Below are positions 1-8,289 of a stretch of DNA of 64,000 bases, one piece after another (within the stretch, counting starts at the first letter, position 1; each line of letters opens with the position of its first letter). Below the pieces are notes generated by a model. The model was not told the DNA's origin and searched no databases. It saw only the letters and a list, made by a program, of their open reading frames with translations. This DNA comes from Ruminococcus flavefaciens ATCC 19208 (GTDB taxonomy: Bacteria > Bacillota > Clostridia > Oscillospirales > Ruminococcaceae), in the NCBI RefSeq assembly GCF_000518765.1, contig NZ_JAEF01000006.1, forward strand, positions 186,001 to 250,000. Direction: 5' to 3'. A program made the position numbers and the translations under genes.

Positions 1-968
1 TCAGAAGACTTGGCTTTGACAAGGTATTCGATACAGACTTTGCTGCTGATCTTACTATCATGGAAGAGGCTAACGAGTTCCTCGATCGTTTCTCAAACGG
101 CGGAACACTTCCTCTTATCACATCATGCTCACCTGGATGGGTTAAGTTCTGTGAGCACTACTATCCTGATCTTCTCGATCACCTTTCAAGCTGTAAGTCA
201 CCACAGCAGATGTTCGGTGCAACAGCTAAGACATACTATGCTCAGAAGATGGGCATCGATCCAAAGAACATTGTTATGGTATCTATCATGCCATGTACAG
301 CTAAGAAGTTCGAGATCGGCAGACCTGATCAGAGCGCAGCTGGCGTTCCTGACGTTGACTATGCACTTACAACTCGTGAACTCGGCAGAATGATCGAGCG
401 CGCTGGTATCCTCTTCAACTCACTTCCTGAGGAGAAGTTCGATGATCCGCTCGGAATCTCAACAGGTGCCGGTGTTATCTTCGGTGCTACAGGCGGTGTT
501 ATGGAAGCTGCTCTCAGAACAGCTGTATATACACTCACAGGCGAGAACGTAACAGATCTCCCGGAGGTTCGTGGTACAAAGGATATCAAGGAAGCAACAT
601 ACGATGTTGCAGGCAATAAGGTCAAGGTTATCGTAACAAGCGGTCTTGCTAATGCAAGAAAGGTTCTTGACGATATCAGAGCAGGCAAGTGCGACGCTCA
701 GTTCATCGAGATCATGGCTTGTCCCGGCGGCTGTGTAAACGGCGGCGGTCAGCCACAGGTTCCAATGGGCGTTAGAAACTTCGTTGACATCAGAGAAGAG
801 AGAGCTAAGGTTCTCTACAACCTCGACAAGTCAATGCCTATCAGACAGTCTCATGAAAACCCAGCTATCAAGAAGGTTTACGAAGAATTCTTCGAGAAGC
901 CGGGCAGCCACAAGGCACATGAGGTTCTCCATACAACATATGTAAAGAGAAAAGTTAATGAAATATAA
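1..968 (+). CDS. [FeFe]-hydrogenase catalytic subunit, 3' part (5' end outside window)
   Basis: Reversible proton reduction/H2 oxidation at the H-cluster; cytoplasmic, normally fed by ferredoxin and, in trimeric enzymes, also NADH. The reading frame is open from base 3, so the first ATG at 60 is internal and the N-terminal iron-sulfur domains lie upstream. All three H-cluster loops are visible: TSCSPGW (L1), MPCTAKKFE (L2) and EIMACPGGCVNGGGQP (L3), in the expected order and spacing. The C-terminal tail with PGSHKAHEVLHTTYV resembles NAD-linked HydA subunits. L1 carries Ser where TSCCPGW is common. Strong codon bias suggests high expression. A hairpin terminator follows directly, so it is the last gene of its unit. 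Family certain; whether it is a bifurcating HydA cannot be decided from this fragment. Confidence 0.93.
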   Translation, partial: RRLGFDKVFDTDFAADLTIMEEANEFLDRFSNGGTLPLITSCSPGWVKFCEHYYPDLLDHLSSCKSPQQMFGATAKTYYAQKMGIDPKNIVMVSIMPCTAKKFEIGRPDQSAAGVPDVDYALTTRELGRMIERAGILFNSLPEEKFDDPLGISTGAGVIFGATGGVMEAALRTAVYTLTGENVTDLPEVRGTKDIKEATYDVAGNKVKVIVTSGLANARKVLDDIRAGKCDAQFIEIMACPGGCVNGGGQPQVPMGVRNFVDIREERAKVLYNLDKSMPIRQSHENPAIKKVYEEFFEKPGSHKAHEVLHTTYVKRKVNEI

Positions 969-987
969 TGAATAGCTGAATTCATTG

Positions 988-1015
988 AGAGCGGACTGTA
1001 TGTCCGCTCTTTTTA
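988..1015 (+). terminator. Rho-independent terminator of the hydrogenase gene
   Basis: A 9-bp perfect stem (988-996 with 1002-1010), 5-nt loop, then a run of T. It lies 20 bases after the stop codon. Confidence 0.9.
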
Positions 1016-1026
1016 TGCGAGTTTTG

Positions 1027-1055
1027 TTGACATAAACAGAATAAAGTGATATAAT
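1027..1055 (+). promoter_or_regulatory. Sigma-A promoter for the small zinc-ribbon gene
   Basis: TTGACA at 1027-1032 and TATAAT at 1050-1055 with a 17-bp spacer: both boxes match consensus perfectly. It sits just downstream of the hydrogenase terminator, so it starts a new unit. Confidence 0.85.
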
Positions 1056-1085
1056 TAGGTATAATAAAAAAATGGGGGGAAGTAC

Positions 1086-1307
1086 ATGGATAAGGTGTGT
1101 GAATTCTGTGCCGCTAAAGTGGTAACAGGAATACTGACAACTCCATATGCAGTTCAGTTTTATCCTGAGGGCGAGGAGAAAAAATTAAAGCCTAAAAGAA
1201 GTCAGGTCATCTGTGATGCATGCCCGCAGTGTGGACATATTCAGAATATTCGTCTGAAAGATCCTGAGAATATTATGAAGTATCGTTATACTATCCTTGA
1301 TGACTGA
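1086..1307 (+). CDS. Small zinc-ribbon protein of unknown function
   Basis: A 73-residue protein with CEFC at residues 5-8 and a second CPQC pair near residues 46-49, so a single zinc ribbon is likely; it has no signal peptide or membrane segment. Between the pairs lies a charged stretch rich in Lys and Glu. A good ribosome-binding site (GGGGGGA) precedes the ATG, and a consensus promoter lies upstream. Rubrerythrin follows 83 bases later and may be co-transcribed. I do not recognise a named family; nucleic-acid binding or a metal-site role are both possible. Confidence 0.75.
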   Translation: MDKVCEFCAAKVVTGILTTPYAVQFYPEGEEKKLKPKRSQVICDACPQCGHIQNIRLKDPENIMKYRYTILDD

Positions 1308-1390
1308 TACGAAAGATTCAGCGGAAAAGTATGGTGCGTGAATAAAATACGTCTGCGTGAGCATAATACTTCCAAAAGGAGGTAATATTC

Positions 1391-2008
1391 ATGCAGACAA
1401 GTTTTAATGACAGTCAGACAAAAGTAAATCTCATGCGGGCCTTTGCAGGTGAATGCCAGTCCCGTCAGCGTTATTATCAGGCGGCGCTGAAAGCACAGCA
1501 GCAGAAGTTTGTGGGGCTTGAGAGAATGTTCCGCTTTACTGCCGAACAGGAGGAACGTCATGCGCTGGTATTCTGGAAACTGATGAAGGAAGCAGCAGGT
1601 CAGAGCATTGATATAAGTGCAGGATTTCCTGCGGACGTATTCGATGAGGTTCAGCAGCTTCTTGATGCATCCGGTAAGGAAGAGGAAAAGGAGTTTTCTG
1701 TGGTTTATCCTGATTTTGCACGTATTGCAGCGAGTGAAGGATATCAAGATACAGCCTCTAAATTCAGAATGATTGCAGAGATCGAGGACAGTCACCGCAA
1801 ACGTTTTGCTTATTATGCCAAGCTTTACCGTGAGGATAAGCTTTTCCGCAGCGACGATACTCAGCAGCGATGGATATGTCTTAATTGCGGGCATATCCAC
1901 ACGGGTACAGAGCCTCCGAAGGATTGTCCCGTATGCAATGTACAGCAAGGATATTTCATACGTGAAACGGAAGCGGCTTTTACGTCATGTGATATCATAG
2001 GCAGATAG
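1391..2008 (+). CDS. rbr: Rubrerythrin
   Basis: Non-haem iron peroxidase that reduces hydrogen peroxide in anaerobes with electrons from NADH via rubredoxin-like carriers; cytoplasmic. The 205 residues comprise an N-terminal ferritin-like four-helix domain with diiron ligands (E21, the E-x-x-H pair at E54/H57, E116 and E132/H135) and a C-terminal rubredoxin-type Fe(Cys)4 domain with CLNC at 163-166 and CPVC at 179-182. Length and order are those of classical rubrerythrin. The last ~15 residues run beyond the usual rubredoxin end. Strong AAAAGGAGG site before the ATG. Oxidative-stress defence fits the adjacent hydrogenase. Confidence 0.93.
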   Translation: MQTSFNDSQTKVNLMRAFAGECQSRQRYYQAALKAQQQKFVGLERMFRFTAEQEERHALVFWKLMKEAAGQSIDISAGFPADVFDEVQQLLDASGKEEEKEFSVVYPDFARIAASEGYQDTASKFRMIAEIEDSHRKRFAYYAKLYREDKLFRSDDTQQRWICLNCGHIHTGTEPPKDCPVCNVQQGYFIRETEAAFTSCDIIGR

Positions 2009-2029
2009 TTTTCTCTTACGCAAAAATCA

Positions 2030-2073
2030 AGCCCGAAAGCATTTAAGAAAAATTGCTTTCGGGCTGTATTTTT
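2030..2073. terminator. Bidirectional terminator between rubrerythrin and the MATE gene
   Basis: An 11-bp perfect stem (2030-2040 with 2055-2065) with a 14-nt loop and T-rich flank on the plus side and A-rich flank on the other, placed between convergent genes. Confidence 0.8.
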
Positions 2074-2078
2074 ATTTG

Positions 2079-3440
2079 TTACTGTTTCATGCGCTGTTTC
2101 CTTATCTTTCTCATAATTACGATAAATACGATTATCTCTGCAAGAAATGTTGCTGACCATGATATCGTGTAGGAGAGGTAGAGACTTTTTATTGAGTGAT
2201 ATTCAGGTATCCTGAATACTATGTAGATCCAGCCAAGACGTATTCCGACAACTCCTGCAATAGTAATCAGCATGGGGAGTACAGAACGTCCAAGACCTCT
2301 TATAAGACCTGTAGCAACGTCCATAAGTCCGCACAGGAAATACGGTATCATAATATACTTCATACGTATCATGCCATAATCAATAGCGCTTTTTGAGTCT
2401 GTTATGTATATGGAAAGAAGATTTCTTCCGAAGAAAAGAGCAGTAAGTCCGAGCATGACACCAGTACAGAAAACAGATATCAGGCACACCCATGTTATCT
2501 TGCGTATTCTGTCAAGCTTACCTGCACCGTAGTTCTGCCCCGTGAAGTTAAGGGCAGTCTGGCTGTATGAGTTCATTGAGGTGTATACAAAGCCTTCTAT
2601 GTTCTGAGCAGCAGCATTTCCTGAATTGACAATAGGTCCGAATGAATTTATAGAGGACTGTATTATTACATTTGATGCCGCAAAGAGCGATGACTGTATT
2701 CCTGCTGGAAAGCCTATTTGAAGTATCCTTTTCAGCTGCCTGCCGTAAATATGCATCTTTTTCAGATCAAGCTTGCAGGCATCATTCCTTTTCATAAGTG
2801 CGCGGAGTATAAGTGCTGCCGATAGGGTCTGTGAAATTACTGTTGCAAGAGCTACACCTGCAACGTTCATTCTGAATGCGATTACAAATATCAGATTGAG
2901 CACAACATTCAGTATTCCTGCCGCGGTAAGATAGTACAGCGGACTTTTTGTATCACCTGCGGCTCTCAGGATAGCTGAGCCGAAATTATAGATCATGCTT
3001 GCAATAGTACCGCAGAAATATATCCTCAGATATGAAGCTGCAAGCTTCAGCTGGTCGGGGTGAGTATTCATAAGGCGAAGAAATGTCTCGGAAAAGAATA
3101 CACCTATGACTGTGAGAAGAGCACCACATATTATTGCTGTAGGTATGGCTGTATGCACTGTTCTGCGAACATCTTCACTTCTTCCCGAGCCTATTCCGTG
3201 AGCGACAGTTACTCCTGCACCTACTGAAAGACCTATGAAAAGATTTACGATAAGGTTTATAAGAGCACCTGTAGCTCCTACAGCTCCCACAGAATTGTAT
3301 CCGTTGTACTGTCCTACGACAACAAGGTCGGCAGCATTGAACAAAAGCTGTAGGATACCTGTCAGGATAATAGGTATTGTATAAAGCAGGACTCTGCTTA
3401 CCAGAGGTCCTTCGCACATATCAGATGATTTGCTTTGCAT
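2079..3440 (-). CDS. MATE-family multidrug/cation antiporter
   Basis: Integral membrane exporter of 453 residues, the normal MATE length, with about twelve hydrophobic segments arranged as two similar halves. The N-terminal half has the family pattern of helix 1 (PLVSRVLLYTIPIILTGILQ), the LFNAADLVVVGQ segment and an AVGATG segment. It would use a Na+ or H+ gradient to expel organic cations; the substrate cannot be read from sequence. The start ATG at 3440 has TAGGAG seven bases ahead. No clear promoter lies in the short gap after plsY, so it may depend on read-through or on a promoter I cannot see. It ends at a terminator shared with rubrerythrin. Confidence 0.88.
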   Translation of the reverse strand: MQSKSSDMCEGPLVSRVLLYTIPIILTGILQLLFNAADLVVVGQYNGYNSVGAVGATGALINLIVNLFIGLSVGAGVTVAHGIGSGRSEDVRRTVHTAIPTAIICGALLTVIGVFFSETFLRLMNTHPDQLKLAASYLRIYFCGTIASMIYNFGSAILRAAGDTKSPLYYLTAAGILNVVLNLIFVIAFRMNVAGVALATVISQTLSAALILRALMKRNDACKLDLKKMHIYGRQLKRILQIGFPAGIQSSLFAASNVIIQSSINSFGPIVNSGNAAAQNIEGFVYTSMNSYSQTALNFTGQNYGAGKLDRIRKITWVCLISVFCTGVMLGLTALFFGRNLLSIYITDSKSAIDYGMIRMKYIMIPYFLCGLMDVATGLIRGLGRSVLPMLITIAGVVGIRLGWIYIVFRIPEYHSIKSLYLSYTISWSATFLAEIIVFIVIMRKIRKQRMKQ

Positions 3441-3490
3441 AAAAAACTCCTAACTGCCGCATACATAGCGGCGATCTGAAAAACGGCGCA

Positions 3491-3512
3491 AAAAAGCCCC
3501 CGAAGGGACTTT
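3491..3512 (-). terminator. Terminator of plsY (minus strand)
   Basis: On the minus strand a 6-bp stem with a TTCG tetraloop is followed by a run of T. It abuts the plsY stop codon. Confidence 0.75.
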
Positions 3513-4148
3513 TTAATCATTGGTGTTCTTCCTTATTCTTGCGATCTCCTGATCTTTTTTCCACAGGAAGCTGATATGTGCTTCCGTACCGTTCTGAATT
3601 CTTTTGAAGTTTTCAATGTGCTTGAATAGTATTACAAGTGAAATGACTGACAGAATAGAAGTACCTATGGGATCGCCTGTCATAAGGGCGTAAACAAGTG
3701 TGAATATTACCGAGCCTGTTATGGGGACTACGCATACATAGTCAATTGAAAATCCGAGAAGAATCTCGAACAGCAGCATGGTAATAAACAGTATAGGGTT
3801 GAAAGCAAGGATAGTACCGCCAAGTGAAGCCAGACCCTTTCCGCCGTGGAACTTCATGAGTACAGGGAAAATGTGACCGAGGATACAGCAGGCTCCCGAC
3901 AGTATCTTTGCAAATTTTATCTGTGGAAACAGATAGTATGCGATAAGAGAAGCTGCCACAGCCTTTGTAATATCAAAAATTGCCACAAAAAGACCTGCTT
4001 TTTTACCCATCGTAATAACGATATTTGATGCCCCCGCATTTCCCGAGCCTCTTTTACGAATGTCGAAGCCCTTCAGCTTTGAAAGAATGAATGCGGGATT
4101 GATGTTACCGAAGAAGTAACCAATCAGAGCACAGAGCGTGACCTGCAT
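3513..4148 (-). CDS. plsY: Glycerol-3-phosphate acyltransferase PlsY
   Basis: Membrane enzyme that transfers acyl from acyl-phosphate to sn-glycerol-3-phosphate to give lysophosphatidate, the first step of phospholipid synthesis. It has 211 residues and about five membrane helices. Conserved motifs are present: the first loop with KRGSGNAGASN and the second with FHGGKGLAS. I prefer the ATG at 4148 over the in-frame ATG at 4163 because the GGGGGGA ribosome-binding site lies between the two and is correctly spaced only for the downstream one. The C-terminus carries a short charged tail. It is followed by the MATE gene in the same direction after a terminator. Confidence 0.93.
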   Translation of the reverse strand: MQVTLCALIGYFFGNINPAFILSKLKGFDIRKRGSGNAGASNIVITMGKKAGLFVAIFDITKAVAASLIAYYLFPQIKFAKILSGACCILGHIFPVLMKFHGGKGLASLGGTILAFNPILFITMLLFEILLGFSIDYVCVVPITGSVIFTLVYALMTGDPIGTSILSVISLVILFKHIENFKRIQNGTEAHISFLWKKDQEIARIRKNTND

Positions 4149-4271
4149 ATTTGATCCCCCCATGTTTTTGCTAAAGTGTATAAATCCCTTGTTAAATAAA
4201 TATCTAATAAACTTTATTCAATATTATATTACCATATTTTGATGAAAAAGTAAATACCTCAAAAGAAATTT

Positions 4272-4590
4272 GAGTTCTGCATAAAAAATAATGAAAAAGT
4301 TGTTTCGGTTTGAAGAAAATATACGATTAGAGTATATGAAAGGGAAAAACAATGCGCATTGAAAAGTAAATCCCTTGAAAAAACCGAGTTCAGCAAAAAA
4401 TTTGAAAAAGTTGTTTCGGTTTGAAGTGAACTTACGATTAGATTATATGAAGGGTGAAAAAACGATGCGCATTGAAAAGTAATCCCCTGAAAAATCCGAG
4501 TTCAGCAAAAAATTTGAAAAAGTTGTTTCGGTTTGAAAGAAATATACGATTAGAGTATATGAAAGGGAAAAACAATGCGCATTAAAAGAA
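4272..4590 (+). repeat. Three tandem imperfect ~112-bp repeats upstream of the ECF sigma gene
   Basis: Units begin at 4272, 4386 and 4498 (periods 114 and 112; the third is cut short by the sigma gene's ribosome-binding site). Each contains, in order, GAGTTC, an A/T tract, GAAAAAGTTGTTTCGGTTTG, an ACGATTAGA-type box, TATATGAA, AGGG and ATGCGCATT. The inner part looks like a two-box promoter rather than coding sequence. The remaining part of this gap (4164-4271) is A/T-rich and holds a TATAAT-like box on the minus strand at 4223-4228 that might serve plsY, without a convincing -35. Confidence 0.85.
4516..4572 (+). promoter_or_regulatory. Putative ECF-type promoter (proximal of three copies)
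   Basis: The copy nearest the sigma gene has GTTGTTTCGG near 4522-4531 and ACGATTAGA at 4546-4554, followed by TATATGAAAGGG. This layout resembles autoregulated ECF promoters of Clostridia, which commonly pair a T-rich -35 with a CGTCTTATA-like -10. The same boxes occur in the two upstream repeat units. Recognition by the downstream sigma factor is an inference. Confidence 0.45.
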
Positions 4591-4605
4591 ATAGGAGAAT
4601 TAATT

Positions 4606-5166
4606 ATGAATGATAATGAATTACGACAGTTGATTAAGTCGTATCCCGAAAAAGGACAGAGAGCATTTTATGACAAATACTTCAACTATGTTTATACGAT
4701 CGTCTTTTCGTATTTGAAAAACTGTGGAAGAACAGAGGACGTAGATGAATGTGTTGGAGATGTATTTGCACAGTGTTTTCTGTATTTTGACAAGCAGGAA
4801 ACAATTGAAGGCGATATGAAGGCTCTTGCAGCATCAATAGCGCGTCGCAGAGCAGTGGACACATACAGAAAGCTTGTAAAGCACAGCGGAAATATTTCCA
4901 TAGAAGAATGTGATCAGGAGCTTCGTTCGTCCGAAGATGTTGTTGAAACATCGGAAACGTCTGAACTCAGACAGATATTATACAGCAAAGTCAAAGAACT
5001 TGGTGAACCAGAAAGTACTATAATCATACATAAGTACTATTACGGCAGAACATCTACAGAAATAGGTGAGATAGTATCAATGTCAGGAGATGTTGTGCGG
5101 GTAAGGTGCAGCAGAGCAATTAAGAAATTACGCGAATTGCTTGTAAAAGTAGGCATAAATGGATAA
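4606..5166 (+). CDS. ECF-type RNA polymerase sigma factor
   Basis: A 186-residue sigma-70-family protein with only regions 2 and 4. Region 2 covers roughly residues 15-90 (acidic VDECVGDVFAQ helix followed by a basic SIARRRAVDTYRK segment that would bind the -10). Region 4 covers roughly residues 125-182, with the helix-turn-helix TSTEIGEIVSMSGDVVRVRC. Its stop overlaps the region where the next gene starts, so the two are translationally coupled. The partner encodes a membrane-anchored protein with a cytoplasmic N-terminus, the usual arrangement of sigma and anti-sigma. Three repeated promoter-like units lie upstream. Confidence 0.88.
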   Translation: MNDNELRQLIKSYPEKGQRAFYDKYFNYVYTIVFSYLKNCGRTEDVDECVGDVFAQCFLYFDKQETIEGDMKALAASIARRRAVDTYRKLVKHSGNISIEECDQELRSSEDVVETSETSELRQILYSKVKELGEPESTIIIHKYYYGRTSTEIGEIVSMSGDVVRVRCSRAIKKLRELLVKVGING

Positions 5167-5179
5167 GGAGGAAAATACA

Positions 5180-7147
5180 ATGAAAGATAATTTTGATATT
5201 CTGTTCAGCAGAGAAGAAAGCGACATCGAGAAAATTGCCAATAACTATCCTGCGGCAGGACAGAGAGAAAAAGAAAAGATATATGAAATATGCAAAAGAA
5301 AGTATAATATACAGAAATCAGAGGAGAAAGAGTCAGAGAGTGACGGCTTTATAAAGCAGGCAGAGGGCGTTGAGGTGTATAAGCGTCCTAAGTTATACCG
5401 TTTCCTCAGTGTGGCAGCAGCAGTTGCTATCGTTGCAGGCGGTGTCGGCGGTTATGCATTCATGAAGAACAGAAATTGGAACAATTTCGGAGCAGGCACT
5501 ACTGATCCTGTGCAGATAGAGCCGGGAGTACCGCAGGAGCTTATCGACGAGCTGAATGCTGTAACAGATGAACTGCTCAGCAAGTTTGAAAGATATGAAG
5601 CTTTCCATTATGGCGTTGGAGTAGATACAGAGGATTGTTTTAGCGGTTCCATTGCATTGACAGATGATCCTTCCGTTGATGCTGAAAAGTTACAGCTGAG
5701 ATATTGCAAGGTCACAGATGAAGAACTGAACAGTATAGATAAAATGATGGCTTTCAGTAAGTCTTTCCTTACAGCAGATCTGCGTTCTAATGATTTTGTC
5801 TCAGTAAAAGATGATGACAACAATAAAGATGCTACTTCTTTGATCTTTTCTAAACCAATTGAAGAAAATAAAATGGGCTGTGACTTTGTTGGTTACAATG
5901 ACTCATTATACAGCAGAGACAAATCATTTGAGGAGCACTCTGTAAATTTAACTGAATTCAGCAGGTATGAACTTGTAAGCTCTGAATTCTATGATGAGAA
6001 CGATGCAGGCGAAAGAACGTCCTTGCTCGGTTACGGCTCTGATGTTATCAAGTGCGAGCGTATATATAAAATGAGCGATGACAGGTTCGTTACGATCGTT
6101 CTGGATATTGTTTCGGAAGAAGATGAAAACGGTGCGGCATGGAAGATAAACAAATGGGACATAATAGAGAAAGACAGCGAAGGTGAAGTGCTGACACGTA
6201 AGAAATCAAAGAACAGCTTTAATCCTGAGAATATTGAGAATGTTACAAACGCAGATGCAGATGGTGAGTTTGCAGAGTTAGAGCTCCATGAAATGAAGAT
6301 ATATCATTCAAAGGAAGAAGCAGAACAGGCTTTTGTTGAGTTTCAGGATGCATGGAAAAATCATACATACGAATTCAAGAAAGTTGACGTTGAAAAGTAT
6401 GCAGACCAGTTGCTTTCAGCAGCAAATGCAGATGAACTCAACACACTTGAAAACAAGAGCTATCTGTATCATATTTGCGCAAATGTGTTCCATTATTATG
6501 ATACAGCAGAGGTGAAATTCGTCATTGACGGAGAACAGCAGGCACTTAAATTCCACGAAGAGAGTGAACGCATTTTAGATAACGATCAACTCTATTTTTA
6601 CACTAAGAACACAAGCAGAAGTGATAATGAAAACGAAAAAGTAAGCGTGTATGTTCAGGACGGAAATGAGGGTGTAGATTATTATCCGATAGATAAGACA
6701 TATAGTAAACAAACTTATTCTGAAGATTATATAAAAATGGCAGGAGCATATATCCCTGATAATTACAGAGTAGCTTACTGTGATGATTATGAGAAGCCTG
6801 GAGTACAAGAAGCTTGGGAATTCGGCAATACATTCGGAGAATTAAGTAATCTGGATAGCTTTGTATTACTTAGTGATTTTGACCAGTGGCATATTGAGGG
6901 CGTAGAAAATATCCTCGGCAGAGACTGTGCTCATGTAAATCTCGTTTATAATGACGGTTTTAATGAAAATACCGTCGATAGATGGATAGACATAAGAACA
7001 GGTCTGGTATTGAAGTCATCAACAAAGAGTGATGTTTTATCACAAACTACTGAGGTCACTGAATTAAAGCTCAACGAACCTGTTGAGAAAGTCAATTATG
7101 ACCTTACAGGATATACTTTCGTAGAGAATGAGAGAGGAGGCTTCTGA
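5180..7147 (+). CDS. Membrane-anchored partner of the ECF sigma factor, putative anti-sigma/sensor
   Basis: A 655-residue protein with a charged cytoplasmic N-terminus (~70 residues), one membrane helix (about residues 73-92) and a large extracytoplasmic part. The C-terminal ~170 residues contain a pattern (HIEGVENILGRDCAHVNLVY, later WIDIRTGLVLKS and repeated beta-strand periodicity) that resembles LolA/RseB-like sensory domains of sigma-E regulators. No classical zinc anti-sigma motif (HxxxCxxC) is visible. I choose the ATG at 5180 because AAGGAGG at 5165-5171 fits it; an in-frame ATG at 5159 precedes that site. Anti-sigma function is inferred from coupling to the sigma gene and topology. 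Confidence 0.7.
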   Translation: MKDNFDILFSREESDIEKIANNYPAAGQREKEKIYEICKRKYNIQKSEEKESESDGFIKQAEGVEVYKRPKLYRFLSVAAAVAIVAGGVGGYAFMKNRNWNNFGAGTTDPVQIEPGVPQELIDELNAVTDELLSKFERYEAFHYGVGVDTEDCFSGSIALTDDPSVDAEKLQLRYCKVTDEELNSIDKMMAFSKSFLTADLRSNDFVSVKDDDNNKDATSLIFSKPIEENKMGCDFVGYNDSLYSRDKSFEEHSVNLTEFSRYELVSSEFYDENDAGERTSLLGYGSDVIKCERIYKMSDDRFVTIVLDIVSEEDENGAAWKINKWDIIEKDSEGEVLTRKKSKNSFNPENIENVTNADADGEFAELELHEMKIYHSKEEAEQAFVEFQDAWKNHTYEFKKVDVEKYADQLLSAANADELNTLENKSYLYHICANVFHYYDTAEVKFVIDGEQQALKFHEESERILDNDQLYFYTKNTSRSDNENEKVSVYVQDGNEGVDYYPIDKTYSKQTYSEDYIKMAGAYIPDNYRVAYCDDYEKPGVQEAWEFGNTFGELSNLDSFVLLSDFDQWHIEGVENILGRDCAHVNLVYNDGFNENTVDRWIDIRTGLVLKSSTKSDVLSQTTEVTELKLNEPVEKVNYDLTGYTFVENERGGF

Positions 7148-7152
7148 TATCT

Positions 7153-7192
7153 AAAAAAATCCCCTTTGCATTATGCAAAGGGGATAAGCTTT
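7153..7192. terminator. Bidirectional terminator
   Basis: A 12-bp perfect stem (7159-7170 with 7174-7185), 3-nt loop, with A-run on the left and T-rich tract on the right. It separates the sigma operon from the convergent GH5 gene. Confidence 0.88.
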
Positions 7193-8145
7193 TATATAAG
7201 AGTCAGAAGTTCGCTTCTTACACCGTCAAGTCTTGTATCGGCAATACCGAAGTCCATAGCCTTGTAATTCCACGCAGCTCTACCGATACCATGCTTTTCA
7301 AATACGGAATTGATGGTTTTATACCACTTTATTGTATCTTCGGGAGAAACCACATCAATACAGCCGTATTCTCCGCAGTAAAGTCCTGTATTGAATTCCT
7401 CAGCTTTAGCGATAGCGGTGGAGAAAAGCTTTTCAAAATATTCAACAGAAGTTTCGCTTTCCTCAAATGGCATACGCTCTTCAGGAATGATAGCGTCAGT
7501 CCAGTAAGCACCCTGATGAGTGAATTTAAGGGGCTCATAACAGTGCATATTATAAATTACCTTGTCATCATAAGGAGCTTCAAGGAACTGAACTGTATCG
7601 GCACTGTTATTATGGTAGCTGCCCACAAGTATAAGTGTATCGGGAGCGATCTTTCTTATTCTGCCAATGCACTCTTTAACTATCCTGTTCCATGCGCCAA
7701 TAAAGCTTGCGTCGGTTACTTCGTTGAGAAGCTCAAAAGCCACAAAGGAACTCATGGAGCCGTAACGTTTTGCAACTTCCTCCCAAAGACGGTAAAAACG
7801 CTCCTGATATTCGGCACTGTCAAAAAATCCGCTTTCATTTTCTGCGTAGTAATCGAACGAGAAGCCTGCGGTCTTGTGAAGATCAAGAATAAGGTTAAGA
7901 CCGTATTTTTTTGAATATTCCACAGCCTTGTCAAGATAGCCGAAGCCTTCCTCATTGAATGAACCGTCATTGTTTTCTATTATATTATAGTCAAAAGGAA
8001 CGCGGACATGGTCAGCTCCCCATGCTGCGACCGTTTTAAAATCGTTTTCTATGATGAAGGTGTCGAGGTGATCTTTTTCGTAATTGCACTGTGAGAGCCA
8101 GCCGCCGAAATTAATACCTTTATAGAAACCCGTTGTTTTTTTCAT
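7192..8145 (-). CDS. Glycoside hydrolase family 5 enzyme, probably cytoplasmic
   Basis: A 317-residue (beta/alpha)8 hydrolase without signal peptide, dockerin or binding module. GH5 hallmarks: FGGW near residue 15, HVRVPFD at 46-52, the acid/base Glu142 in LLNEV, His201/Tyr203 after strand 6, and the nucleophile Glu259 in CGEYG, with Trp292 near the C-terminus. It would cleave beta-1,4-glucosidic or related bonds; the lack of an export signal suggests imported oligosaccharides as substrate (cellodextrinase-like), which is inference. AGGAGGCGA precedes the ATG. A promoter with extended -10 lies just upstream. Confidence 0.9.
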   Translation of the reverse strand: MKKTTGFYKGINFGGWLSQCNYEKDHLDTFIIENDFKTVAAWGADHVRVPFDYNIIENNDGSFNEEGFGYLDKAVEYSKKYGLNLILDLHKTAGFSFDYYAENESGFFDSAEYQERFYRLWEEVAKRYGSMSSFVAFELLNEVTDASFIGAWNRIVKECIGRIRKIAPDTLILVGSYHNNSADTVQFLEAPYDDKVIYNMHCYEPLKFTHQGAYWTDAIIPEERMPFEESETSVEYFEKLFSTAIAKAEEFNTGLYCGEYGCIDVVSPEDTIKWYKTINSVFEKHGIGRAAWNYKAMDFGIADTRLDGVRSELLTLI

Positions 8146-8168
8146 CTCTCATCGCCTCCTGTACAATA

Positions 8169-8178
8169 AGTATAGCAC
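8169..8178 (-). promoter_or_regulatory. Extended -10 promoter for the GH5 gene
   Basis: On the minus strand TGCTATACT gives an extended -10 (TATACT at 8169-8174). No good -35 is present at 17 bp, as is tolerated for extended -10 promoters. Confidence 0.4.
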
Positions 8179-8254
8179 ATTCTGTATGAAAAATATACTT
8201 GTTTTATGTGAAAAATAATAAATTTATGATGTATAAGCATTTTTTTGTCATTAC

Positions 8255-8283
8255 TTAACAAAGCAGGTGATATTGTATATAAT
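8255..8283 (+). promoter_or_regulatory. Promoter of a short transcript
   Basis: TTAACA (8255-8260), 17-bp spacer, TATAAT (8278-8283). Transcription would begin near 8290 and meet a strong terminator at 8320-8354, with no coding sequence in between. Confidence 0.6.
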
Positions 8284-8289
8284 AAACTT

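Noticed and set aside
10-393. ORF in another frame over the hydrogenase
   Set aside because: Overlaps conserved H-cluster motifs in the true frame.
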